NCBI GenBank assembly: GCA_009694185.1
Contig: SHVR01000001.1
Coordinates: 85,379 to 149,378 of the forward strand
Length of the DNA stretch: 64,000 nucleotides
Source of the DNA: Alphaproteobacteria bacterium
Lineage (GTDB): Bacteria; Pseudomonadota; Alphaproteobacteria; SHVR01
Direction: 5' to 3'
Position numbers and translations under genes: made by a program. Position 1 is the stretch's first letter. Every line of letters begins with the position of its first letter. Below are positions 9,120 to 16,878 of the stretch, piece after piece. The notes under the pieces were generated by a model, which saw only the letters and a list, made by a program, of their open reading frames with translations, made no database searches and was not told where the DNA came from.

Positions 9120-9530
9120 TCATTGCACCAGGCTGATCAGCACGCCGAGGCTGGCGAACAATTGGGCCAACGCGATCAACACGCTGAGGCGATGCAGTTT
9201 CTCGAACCATTCCCGCGTCTTCGAAGAGCCATCCTCGCGCCGATCGTAGAGCCGATTGACGATCGGCATCAACAATTGCCGGTTCAAGACGAATCCGCCG
9301 GCCACCAAGGCCATGATCGCGGCCTCTTGCGGTCGCTTTGTCGCCAGCAGGGCGGCACCCAGCGCGGCGAGGATGGCCATGACCAGGTAATAGATCGCAA
9401 AGATGCCTCGCACGAAGGAATCCGCCACCTCTTTCGGTAAGCGCGCGAAGGCGAGCGGCGTGAAAAACGCAGAGAAGGTCAGCATGCCGCCCAGCAGAAT
9501 GGCGCAGGCGATGATCGCGGCGGTTATCAA
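9120..9530 (-). CDS. Small membrane protein, DUF4149/TMEM205-like
   Basis: A protein of 136 residues if it starts at the TTG at 9530, which follows a GGGGAGGG ribosome site; a GTG at 9602 would give 160. It has about four hydrophobic segments: near the N-terminus (AIIACAILLGGMLTFSAFF), around YYLVMAILAALGAALL, around AIMALVAGGFVLN and at the C-terminus. The conserved-looking F-x-x-P and NRQLLMPIVNRL segments fit the DUF4149 group. Function is unknown. It is linked to the SCO gene with 4 bp spacing, which hints at a role in respiratory-chain or copper handling. Confidence 0.7.
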   Translation of the reverse strand: MITAAIIACAILLGGMLTFSAFFTPLAFARLPKEVADSFVRGIFAIYYLVMAILAALGAALLATKRPQEAAIMALVAGGFVLNRQLLMPIVNRLYDRREDGSSKTREWFEKLHRLSVLIALAQLFASLGVLISLVQ

Positions 9531-9691
9531 TTGGCCCTCCCCAGGGTGCGGCCTCGTCCTAACTACCTGGATTCGCCCGGCCGCGAAACGCCGTTCAGCC
9601 ACTGTTAACCGAGACGGGGCTTTCCTGTGGCCGCATGAGCCGGTATAGGTGCCGTGGCTCCCGGATGGCGGGGCCGGCCAGGAGACACGGG

Positions 9692-10642
9692 ATGCGGCAG
9701 GCGTTGTTCCGATGGGGGATCATGGCGTTGGCGGCCGTGGCGGTTGCCCCGCCGGTTGACGCATCCGGCACGATTTACGATCTCGGTCCCTATATCGCCC
9801 AATTGCCGCCATCCTGGTGGGTGGCGCCAAGTCGCACCGGCACGGTACCGCTGCCCGCTCCGGCCCCGGCGGTACCCGTATCGGTACCGGCCCCGAGTGT
9901 CGCGGCGCCACCCGAGGCGCTGATCGCGCAAACCCGCGAGGTACCGCCGCCGCTCGCCCCGGCCACGACCCAAGGCCGGGAATCGCCGCCGCCGCCGCCG
10001 CGCCTGGTAGACCAGCCCCGGGTGGTCCTACCTGTCACGGCGCCCGACGCCGGACCGCGCGGCCCCCTCAGCCGCCCGGCGCCGCCACCGCCCGGCGCCA
10101 AGGTGCTTTGGCCGCCGATCGCCGGCCATGTGGGGCGGCAAGTCTCGCAATTGGAGCGCTTTGTCGACCGACCACCCTGGGTATCCGAAATCCGGACGGG
10201 CATCATGTTGCACGACATCGGCCTCGATGGCCGCACGGAAGAGGGCGGGTTCGATTTCAATGGCGAGTTGCTGTTCCAGGCGCCCGCTTGGATGCGGGCG
10301 ATCGGCGCGCCCCGGCCGCACCTTGGCGCCAATGTGAACAGCGACGGCGACACCAGCCTGTTTTATGCCGGCCTGACTTGGACGGCACAGTTTTCCGGTG
10401 GCGTTTTCTTCGAGGGTAGCCTTGGCGCCGCACTGCATGACGGCGTGGAAGAAGACCCGCGCGGCCGGCAGCGGGAACTCGGTTGCCGCGTGCTCGCCCG
10501 AGTCGCGGTGACGGCCGGCTATTTATTCGACGGGGGGCCGCACAGCCTGTCGCTCATGCTGGAACATGTCGACAATCTGGGCGCCTGCGATCGCAACGAG
10601 GGCCTCGACAATTTCGGCATGCGTTACGGGTACAGGTTCTAG
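9692..10642 (+). CDS. PagL-like outer-membrane protein with Pro-rich linker and altered active site
   Basis: A 316-residue secreted protein. Residues 1-24 form a signal peptide, preceded by an AGGAG ribosome site. A Pro/Ala-rich linker spans about residues 45-140. The C-terminal 150 residues look like the lipid A 3-O-deacylase (PagL, PF09411) beta-barrel and end in Tyr-Arg-Phe, a typical outer-membrane terminus. The PagL catalytic His aligns with His292, but the catalytic Ser position is Asp294 (HVDN instead of H-x-SN) and the Glu position is Asp306. So either catalysis differs or the protein is structural. It stands alone between divergent and convergent neighbours. Confidence 0.75.
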   Translation: MRQALFRWGIMALAAVAVAPPVDASGTIYDLGPYIAQLPPSWWVAPSRTGTVPLPAPAPAVPVSVPAPSVAAPPEALIAQTREVPPPLAPATTQGRESPPPPPRLVDQPRVVLPVTAPDAGPRGPLSRPAPPPPGAKVLWPPIAGHVGRQVSQLERFVDRPPWVSEIRTGIMLHDIGLDGRTEEGGFDFNGELLFQAPAWMRAIGAPRPHLGANVNSDGDTSLFYAGLTWTAQFSGGVFFEGSLGAALHDGVEEDPRGRQRELGCRVLARVAVTAGYLFDGGPHSLSLMLEHVDNLGACDRNEGLDNFGMRYGYRF

Positions 10643-10676
10643 CCCAGCTATTCCGGCGGCCCAGCTATTCCGGCGG
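10643..10676. repeat. Perfect 17-bp tandem duplication at the dehI 3' end
   Basis: The unit CCCAGCTATTCCGGCGG is present twice without mismatch, starting right after the stop of the PagL-like gene. The second copy contains the stop and last codons of the DehI-like gene on the other strand, so the first copy is a duplicated gene end. Coding sequence is not disrupted. Confidence 0.9.
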
Positions 10677-11507
10677 CATGGCGCGGCGCAAGAGGGCGCA
10701 AATCGGCACCATGCGGCCGATCGGCCCGCGCACGAACATGGTCATGGCGGTGCGAGTCTTGTCATGTATATCCGTGGGCAAACTCGGCATCGGACCGAGC
10801 TGATCGAGGAGGGCGTCGGCCTCGACGCGGCTTGCGGCGGCGGCCGCCCGGATCGCTTCCGTCAGCCGGCCGTCGGCGGCAAGCGGCGTCAGCAGCGTGT
10901 GCGCAAGGGCGAGGAAGCCCGGCCAATGGGCCAGGTGGCGATACATGCTGGCAAGGACGCCGTCGTCGAGTCGGGCGCCGAGCCGGTCGATCTGTTGCAC
11001 CAGGGCCGCCGTCGCGGGCGCCATCTCGGCCAAGGCCAGCAGCTTCGGCAACGGCCCGAGCGGCGCCTCGATGTTCGGGCTGCGCGGCTCGCTCGGCGGG
11101 CCGGGGGCGGCCTTGCCGTCGAGTTTGAGCAGAAGCGTGGTCAAGGCGGCCAGATTGACCGCATTGCTGCGATTGTATGAATCAAGCACGTTCAGGATCG
11201 AGACTTCCTCGGCTTCGAAGATGCCCAACACCTCGAGCGCGGCGCGCGAGAGCGACGGCAAATCGGGGAGCGGCAGGCGCCGGCGGAGCGCGTTGCCGGC
11301 GGCCATGGCGGCACCCGACTCGTAGATCGGCCTCACCGCCGCCCAGCTACAGGCCAACGCGCCCGGCAGAAGCGCGATGTGCCGCCACACCAGGTTGACG
11401 ACTTGCACCCCGGTCACATGGCGGATATCGGTGAACAGATCGGCGATGTCGCCGGTTGCCGAATCCTCCGGAATGGCGGTGACGGGATCGCCCGTTTCGA
11501 TGGCCAT
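10665..11507 (-). CDS. DehI-type haloacid dehalogenase family protein
   Basis: A 280-residue all-helical protein resembling group I 2-haloacid dehalogenases (DehI, PF10778), which hydrolyse D- and L-2-halocarboxylic acids by direct water attack. The stretch DIADLFTDIRHVTGVQVVNL followed by the W-R-H-I-A segment matches the first repeat of that family, and a second, weaker helical repeat follows (LKLDGKAAPG onward). Many DehI homologues are not proven dehalogenases. An 8-bp inverted repeat lies about 40 bp upstream of the start. The gene is monocistronic as far as can be seen. Confidence 0.75.
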   Translation of the reverse strand: MAIETGDPVTAIPEDSATGDIADLFTDIRHVTGVQVVNLVWRHIALLPGALACSWAAVRPIYESGAAMAAGNALRRRLPLPDLPSLSRAALEVLGIFEAEEVSILNVLDSYNRSNAVNLAALTTLLLKLDGKAAPGPPSEPRSPNIEAPLGPLPKLLALAEMAPATAALVQQIDRLGARLDDGVLASMYRHLAHWPGFLALAHTLLTPLAADGRLTEAIRAAAAASRVEADALLDQLGPMPSLPTDIHDKTRTAMTMFVRGPIGRMVPICALLRRAMPPE

Positions 11508-11547
11508 GGAGGGTTGGTCACTCCCTGGTGGGCCGCGCGGCCCCTGT

Positions 11548-11568
11548 CAATCGATAGAGCATCGATTG
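11548..11568. promoter_or_regulatory. Inverted repeat upstream of the DehI-like gene
   Basis: CAATCGAT and ATCGATTG form a perfect 8-bp inverted repeat with a 5-bp spacer AGAGC, about 40 bp upstream of the leftward start codon at 11507. It could be an operator for a dimeric repressor or an RNA hairpin in the leader. There is no T-run, so it is not a classical terminator. Confidence 0.45.
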
Positions 11569-11705
11569 TCTCGCCTCCCGGATGCTGTGGCAACCGTGGG
11601 CGATCGGCGCCATGCTGGCGGCTGCCGGCGGTCCGGCCGACGGGCTTGGGGCGGCGGTCGACGAACGCCTGTTCTGCAACTTCTGCAACGGCCTGATAGA
11701 CCCTG

Positions 11706-12632
11706 ATGCTGTTCACCGTCTGGCCCGGGTATGCGGCACTGAACCCTTTTGCGGTTGCCTTGGCGGCCCTGCTCGCGGACGCCTTGTTCGGCGATCTCAG
11801 GCGGCGTGCCGAATGGCTGCCGCGCCCCCGCCGTTGGCTCCAGCGCCTTGCGGTGGTGTTCAGGGACCGGCTCAATCGACCCAACCGCTCGTCCGCCGAC
11901 CTCGCCGGCCGGGGCCGTCTCGTCCTCCTAGGTCTGGTGTCGTTCGCGGCGCTGATGGGTGTCGGGCTTGGCTGGCTCGCGGTGATGCTGCCGGGCGGCG
12001 CGCTTCTGGAAGTGGTGATGGTCGCGGCGTTCCTGCGCCAGCGCGGCCTCTTTGGCCAACTTCGTGGCGTTGCCCGGGGCATGACCACGCGCGCGTCCTC
12101 GAAAGGCGATTCCCATACCCTGGCGCGCCAAGCGGTCGAGGCGGCGGCCGACGGCTATGCGAGCCGCGTCATTCTGCCCGTGCTGCTCTATCTATTGATC
12201 GGTATGCCCGGCCTCTGGGCTGGGGCGGCGCTCGGCGCCCTCGTCCAGGCCGGCCAGCCCGGCGAGGCATTCACCAATTTGGCGCGCCTCTTGCACGGCG
12301 TGCTGGTGGCCGTTCCGGCCCGCATCGCCGCCTTGCTCCTGGCCGCCGGCGCCCTGTTCACGCCCGGCGGTCGGCCGGGCGCCGCCAGCCGGAGCCTGCT
12401 TCGCCACGGCAACAGCGGTGAGACGGCCCCGCGTGCCGCCCTTGCCGGGGCCTTGGACATGGCGCTCGGCGATCCACGCGCCGACGGCGGCACGCCCGCC
12501 TGGCTCGGCGACGGGCGCGCCCGTCTGGTCGTCTCGGACTTGCGCCGGACGGCGTTCCTGTTCGCGGTTGCCTGCTTGGTGCATGCCGCATTCGTGGCCC
12601 TTGGCGGGGCGATATGGATAGCTGCTCAATAA
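11706..12632 (+). CDS. CobD/CbiB-like membrane protein, divergent
   Basis: A 308-residue integral membrane protein with about six hydrophobic segments. Similarity to the CobD/CbiB cobinamide-synthesis family is suggested by ALLADALFGD near the N-terminus, AVEAAADGYASRVILPVLLY in the middle (the family has A-V-E-S-x-A-E-N-x-x-D-G-V-V-A-P-L) and VPARIAALLLA near residue 205. The Glu-Asn of the family motif is changed, and no other cobalamin genes are in the window, so the role may differ. The start is the first ATG after an in-frame stop at 11697. The stop overlaps the convergent SYLF gene by 7 bp. Confidence 0.55.
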   Translation: MLFTVWPGYAALNPFAVALAALLADALFGDLRRRAEWLPRPRRWLQRLAVVFRDRLNRPNRSSADLAGRGRLVLLGLVSFAALMGVGLGWLAVMLPGGALLEVVMVAAFLRQRGLFGQLRGVARGMTTRASSKGDSHTLARQAVEAAADGYASRVILPVLLYLLIGMPGLWAGAALGALVQAGQPGEAFTNLARLLHGVLVAVPARIAALLLAAGALFTPGGRPGAASRSLLRHGNSGETAPRAALAGALDMALGDPRADGGTPAWLGDGRARLVVSDLRRTAFLFAVACLVHAAFVALGGAIWIAAQ

Positions 12633-13309
12633 CGCGCCAGCACTTGGCGCAACGGGTCGGCATTCGGGTTCGTCACCGCATGGTCGAGCACGATCGATTT
12701 CGGCGCCACGGCGCGGCCATAGAATTGCTGGTTCAAATCCTCGCGGCGCGCGATCACCGAGCCCTCGAACGAGCCGCCGAAGAACAGCCCGGCGGTCAAC
12801 GAGTAGCTGTAGAAATCGGCGTTCAGGTGGGTCCCGGCGGAGCCTTCCACCCCGACGCCGACGGGGCCGATGGCGATGCTGGCATCCACGCCAAGCTTCA
12901 CTTGGTCCTCCATCACCGCCTTCAATCCCCGCTCCGACATGATCAGCAGGACGGCTTCCGACGACTGACCGCCGATCTGCAGGCCGAACGAGAAAGAGCC
13001 CACAGTATAGAACGCGGGATAACCCCATTTGTTATTGCGATCGCGAGCGATCAAGAGGCCGGTGCCGCCCTCGCCGCCGAAGATGAACGCGCCTTTGAGG
13101 AGCATGGGAAAGATCAGCACCGCCTTGGCCCGCTTGAGCAGGGCCGGAAACGGCTCGACCTCCTTGGTACGGACCATTTTCTCGAGCGTGAGCCGGGCCT
13201 TCTCGACCAGTTCCTCCGACGTGTTATCGGCCGCCCGCGTCGGGCCGCCCGCCGATAGCAGGCCGGCAATCACGAGGCCGATCGCGAGAATGCGGTTGGG
13301 CTGAATCAT
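12626..13309 (-). CDS. SYLF-domain lipid-binding protein, secreted
   Basis: A 227-residue protein with a signal peptide (residues 1-26, cleavage after TRA). The rest is a SYLF/Ysc84-type domain: AKAVLIFPMLLKGAFIFGGE, then FYTVGSFSFGLQIGGQ, VLLIMSERGL and VGVEGSAGTH, all typical. An AGGAGAAGG ribosome site precedes the ATG at 13309. Eukaryotic SYLF proteins bind phosphoinositides; bacterial ones are of unknown function and often periplasmic. It follows chrA on the same strand with an 83-bp gap and could be the last gene of the leftward chromate unit. Confidence 0.88.
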   Translation of the reverse strand: MIQPNRILAIGLVIAGLLSAGGPTRAADNTSEELVEKARLTLEKMVRTKEVEPFPALLKRAKAVLIFPMLLKGAFIFGGEGGTGLLIARDRNNKWGYPAFYTVGSFSFGLQIGGQSSEAVLLIMSERGLKAVMEDQVKLGVDASIAIGPVGVGVEGSAGTHLNADFYSYSLTAGLFFGGSFEGSVIARREDLNQQFYGRAVAPKSIVLDHAVTNPNADPLRQVLARY

Positions 13310-13392
13310 TGCCTTCTCCTGGAGTTGCCGCGGTACGGGCGGGCCTTCTCCTTGAATGATACATGCGGCACCGCCTCGGCTACCAGACTCGG

Positions 13393-14799
13393 CTAATACC
13401 CAGTCAGGCCGCCGAGATGCAGGGCGACGCCGATGCCCGCCGAGGCCAAAAGCGTCGGGATCATGCCGACCTTGAACCGGAAGACGGCGATGACCGCCGC
13501 GAGGGTGAGCAGCAGGGCGGCAACATTCACGGAGGCGAGCACCGGCGCATCGAGGGCCATGAAGAAGGGTCGCGTCTCGGCAAAGAGCGTGTGCAGGGCA
13601 AACCATACCGCCAGATTCAGGATCACGCCGACCACGGCGGCGGTGATGGCGGCGAGCGCGCCACTCAGCGCCTTGTTGCCGCGCAACGCCTCGATATAGG
13701 GGGCGCCGAGGAAAATCCAGAGAAAGCAGGGCGCGAAGGTGACCCAAGTGGCGAGCAAGCCGCCGAGCGTGCCCGCCAGCATCGGCGGCAGCCCGGATGC
13801 GTCGCGAAACGCCGCGAGAAAACCCACAAATTGCACCACCATGATCAGCGGGCCGGGCGTGGTCTCGGCCATGCCGAGGCCGTCCAGCATCTCGCCCGGC
13901 TTGAGCCAGCCATAGGTCTCGACCGCCTCCTGCGCCACATAGGCCAGCACCGCATAGGCGCCGCCAAAGGTGACCACGGCCATCTTGCTGAAGAAGACGG
14001 CTACTTGGGCATACACATTGCCAGCGCCGAGCAACAGGATCAGGGCCGCGACCGGCAACAACCAAAGGGCGGCGAAGATCGCCGATATCTTCAGCGACCA
14101 GGCGAGCGTCGGCCGGGCATGGTCGGGCATGGTCTCGCCGAGCGCGGAATCCGCGTCCTTGACCTCTTTGCCGCCAGCCTTGCCGTGACCGCCGCCGACC
14201 ATAAACGCCGCGAGGCCGGCACGCGCGCCGGCGAAGCCGATCAGGCCCGCTCCCAGCACGATCAGCGGGAAGCCGATACCGGCGACGAAGATGCCGAGGA
14301 AGGCAGCCACCGCGATGGCAACCATGACGCCGTTCTTCAGCGCCCGCCGGCCGACCCTGAGGACGGCCTCCAGCACGATCGCCAGCACCGCGGCCTTGAG
14401 GCCGAAAAAGAGCGCCTGGACGATGCCCGCCTTGCCGAGGCCGGCATAGAGCCAACTGAGCGCCATGATGGAAACGATTCCGGGCAACACGAAGAGGGTG
14501 CCGGCAACGAGCCCGCCCTTGGTCTTGTGCAGCAGCCAGCCGATATAGGTGGCAAGCTGCTGCGCCTCGGGCCCCGGCAGCAGGGTGCAGTAGTTGAGGG
14601 CGTGCAGGAAGCGGGTCTCGCCGATCCAGCGTTTCTCCTCTACCAGGATGCGGTGCATGACCGCGATCTGGCCGGCCGGCCCACCGAAGCTGAGGGCGGC
14701 GATGCGGACCCACACACGCACCGCCTCGCCGAAGGCAATGCCATGGGCGGGTGCCGCCGGGAGCGCCGCCGGTTCGATCGTCGCATCCACATTGGCCAT
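13393..14799 (-). CDS. chrA: Chromate transporter ChrA
   Basis: A 468-residue CHR-family transporter that expels chromate. The N-terminal half has the family signature SFGGPAGQIAVMH, then RFLHALNYCTLLPGPEAQQL and GGLVAGTLFVLPG. The second half repeats the same fold (FGGAYAVLAYVAQ, AETTPGPLIMVVQFVGF), so it is the long two-domain form. The ATG at 14799 was chosen for the GGGAGAGAAG site before it. It lies 14 bp after the ornithine-cyclodeaminase-like gene, downstream of chrB, in a leftward operon. Regulation is probably by ChrB acting on the divergent promoter near 16.8 kb. Confidence 0.95.
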   Translation of the reverse strand: MANVDATIEPAALPAAPAHGIAFGEAVRVWVRIAALSFGGPAGQIAVMHRILVEEKRWIGETRFLHALNYCTLLPGPEAQQLATYIGWLLHKTKGGLVAGTLFVLPGIVSIMALSWLYAGLGKAGIVQALFFGLKAAVLAIVLEAVLRVGRRALKNGVMVAIAVAAFLGIFVAGIGFPLIVLGAGLIGFAGARAGLAAFMVGGGHGKAGGKEVKDADSALGETMPDHARPTLAWSLKISAIFAALWLLPVAALILLLGAGNVYAQVAVFFSKMAVVTFGGAYAVLAYVAQEAVETYGWLKPGEMLDGLGMAETTPGPLIMVVQFVGFLAAFRDASGLPPMLAGTLGGLLATWVTFAPCFLWIFLGAPYIEALRGNKALSGALAAITAAVVGVILNLAVWFALHTLFAETRPFFMALDAPVLASVNVAALLLTLAAVIAVFRFKVGMIPTLLASAGIGVALHLGGLTGY

Positions 14800-14813
14800 G
14801 GTCTTCTCTCCCG

Positions 14814-15800
14814 TCATGCCAACCGGCACCGCGTGCCGCGGCCGGCTTCAAGCGCCAACTCATAGGCCCGGGCGGCGGCGGCTACGTCCTGGATGCCGGT
14901 CCCGGTACTGTCGAAGATCGTGATCTCGTCACCGCGCGTCCGGCCGGGCCGGCGGCCGCCGACCAGATCGGCGAGCTCGCCATGGACGTCGCCCTCGCGC
15001 ATCGCGCCAGCCGCGAGCGCATGATGGAGATCGCCCATGGCGACGCACTGGGCGAGCATATCCGCGACCACGGTCGCTTGGGCCATGAGCGCCGGCGCAA
15101 TTTCCCTCTTGTCCGGATTGTCGGCGCCGATGGCCGCGATGAATGTACCGGGCCGAACGTCGTCGATGCCGAGGAAGGGTTCGCTTGCCGTGGTGCAGGT
15201 GGCTATCACGTCGCTCTGGCGGGTGGCCGGGCGGTGGTCGGTGACCGCCACCACCTTGATCCCGAGCTCGGAGGACATCTCTCGCCCATAGCCGGCCGCC
15301 GCATCGCCATCCACGTCCCAGGCGAAGGCGCGACGGAGGCCAAGGCTATGGTGGAGGGCCTTGAGCTGGATGCGGCCTTGCGCGCCGCAACCGCACACGG
15401 TCGCGGTTGCGGAGTCTGGGCGCGCGAGATGGCGGGCGGCGATCGCCGTTGCCGCCCCGGTTCGCTGGATCGTGATTTCGATCGAATCCAGGAGGGCGAG
15501 CGGCGTGCCATTGGCACCATCCAAGAGCAGTACGGCGCCCTGGATGGTCGGCAGGCCGAACCGGCGCCGGTTGCCTGGAAAATTGGCATTGACCTTCACC
15601 GCCACATAGGGCCGGCCGAGCGTCAGGCCGGCGGCCTTGGCGTGGAAGCCGCCATCCTCGGCCTGAATGTGGAGTGGCGGCGGCGATGCGGATCGGCCTT
15701 CGGCATGCAGCCGGAAGGCCTGGTCAACGGCCTCTACATAGTCGGCGAACCGCATCACCGCCTGGAGGTCCCGGCGCGACAGGATCAGGATATCGCTCAT
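14814..15800 (-). CDS. Ornithine cyclodeaminase / mu-crystallin family protein
   Basis: A 328-residue NAD(P)-binding protein of the OCD/mu-crystallin family. The N-terminal part has the substrate-binding segments (YVAVKVNANFPGN, GAVLLLDGANGTPLALLDS), and the Rossmann part begins near VCGCGAQGRIQLKAL, where the usual G-x-G-x-x-G/A is G-C-G-A-Q-G. Family members act on ornithine, alanine or ketimines, or only bind NADPH. It is placed between chrB and chrA: its ATG overlaps the chrB stop (ATGA) and chrA follows within 14 bp, so it is translationally coupled to the chromate operon. A role in chromate reduction or redox balance is possible but unproven. Confidence 0.88.
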   Translation of the reverse strand: MSDILILSRRDLQAVMRFADYVEAVDQAFRLHAEGRSASPPPLHIQAEDGGFHAKAAGLTLGRPYVAVKVNANFPGNRRRFGLPTIQGAVLLLDGANGTPLALLDSIEITIQRTGAATAIAARHLARPDSATATVCGCGAQGRIQLKALHHSLGLRRAFAWDVDGDAAAGYGREMSSELGIKVVAVTDHRPATRQSDVIATCTTASEPFLGIDDVRPGTFIAAIGADNPDKREIAPALMAQATVVADMLAQCVAMGDLHHALAAGAMREGDVHGELADLVGGRRPGRTRGDEITIFDSTGTGIQDVAAAARAYELALEAGRGTRCRLA

Positions 15801-16753
15801 GACCGTGCCGCCAGGCCGCCGAACGAACGATAGAGATCCTCGAACAAGGCGCCACCACGGTGAAGACGCTCGTCATCGTCCGACGTCTGGGCGTAAATTC
15901 CGGCGAGCAGCCGGCCGATCCCGGTTGCCTCCTCGCGGGCGAATTTGCCGTCCTTGAGGTCGAGATCGTGGACGATCTCGGCGATCGACTGTAACGCCGG
16001 GTCGGCCAAGCCGACCCTCGCCATCAGCACCTCGAAGGTGCATTGCTCGCCGATATGGGTGATTTCGGCCTCGAACATGTCGAAGCGGACCTCGTCGGCC
16101 TGGCGGACATAGTCCTTGGTCGCCACGAACTTGAACCGCGCGGCCGGATCGACGCAGCGGCGCACCAGCCACGCCGACGCGATGCGGTCCACCTCGACGC
16201 CCCGCCGCGTCACCCAAACTTTGCCCGTGAGCGCGCCCGCTTTGGTCATGGCAGCCTCCTGTTCGGTGTCGGGAGCAGCCGGCTCGATACGCGCCTTGAG
16301 GGCGCCGAGCAGGCCCTCGACCACCACCCGTCCGGTGGCGTCGAAGAAGTCGACGCGCGCCACATCGCGGAAGCGCCGTTCCAGCCTGCGCAGGGCGCTG
16401 GCAAGCTCAGCCTTTTCATGATCGCCAAGGGCGCGTAGCTCGCGGGCGATCTCGTCATAGTCGGCGTCCCGGGCGGCGTTGAACAGGGCGCGGATGGCGG
16501 CATCGCCGAGGCCCTCGATGAAGCGCGCCTCGCAGAGTGTCGCCTCGGCGCCGCCTTCCACGATCTCGCGCCAGAGCCACTCGAAATCCTCCCGGGTCTG
16601 ATCGCCGGCCGGCAGCACATAGACCGAGTTTTTGAGCGCGATGGCGCCCAGACCCTGCAAGCGGCGCCAGATCTTGACCCGGAAATAGGCGGGCTTCGGT
16701 GGCAGTTGATGGATGAGAAGCAGCCATGGCGCCTCGCGGGGTTCGTCATTCAT
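15797..16753 (-). CDS. chrB: ChrB, chromate-responsive regulator/resistance protein
   Basis: A 318-residue ChrB protein. The N-terminal part (WLLLIHQLPPKPAYFRVKIW, then GAIALKNSVYVLP) is the ChrB_N DNA-binding-like region, and the C-terminal part from about residue 178 (VWVTRRGVEVDRIASAWLVR, then EAEITHIGEQCTFEVL) is the ChrB_C domain. ChrB is reported to act as a chromate-sensing repressor of chrA in other proteobacteria. It heads the leftward operon and faces a palindromic AT-rich region at 16777-16807. The stop overlaps the next gene by 4 bp. Confidence 0.92.
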   Translation of the reverse strand: MNDEPREAPWLLLIHQLPPKPAYFRVKIWRRLQGLGAIALKNSVYVLPAGDQTREDFEWLWREIVEGGAEATLCEARFIEGLGDAAIRALFNAARDADYDEIARELRALGDHEKAELASALRRLERRFRDVARVDFFDATGRVVVEGLLGALKARIEPAAPDTEQEAAMTKAGALTGKVWVTRRGVEVDRIASAWLVRRCVDPAARFKFVATKDYVRQADEVRFDMFEAEITHIGEQCTFEVLMARVGLADPALQSIAEIVHDLDLKDGKFAREEATGIGRLLAGIYAQTSDDDERLHRGGALFEDLYRSFGGLAARS

Positions 16754-16776
16754 GGCGTTCTTGTATCACTTATCTG

Positions 16777-16807
16777 TTGATATAGCAACAACTGTATCAT
16801 ATATCAA
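16777..16807. promoter_or_regulatory. Palindromic operator candidate between divergent chromate operons
   Basis: TTGATATA and TATATCAA form a perfect 8-bp inverted repeat separated by 15 bp, so the half-site centres are about two helical turns apart. TGTATCA also occurs as a direct repeat at 16762-16768 and 16793-16799. The block is strongly AT-rich against a GC-rich background and lies 23 bp from the chrB start and about 70 bp from the rightward operon. It is the obvious site for ChrB or a GntR-like regulator to control both arms. Confidence 0.6.
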
Positions 16808-16878
16808 TCGTCGTTCTTGAAAGGAGACCGACCGATGACACCATCCTTATCCTCGACTCTTTCCGCCGTGGTGACGCC

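Noticed and set aside
12626..14863. A 745-codon open frame joining the SYLF gene with sequence across chrA
   Set aside because: Only the last 227 codons match a protein family and have a ribosome site; the rest is a shifted frame of chrA.
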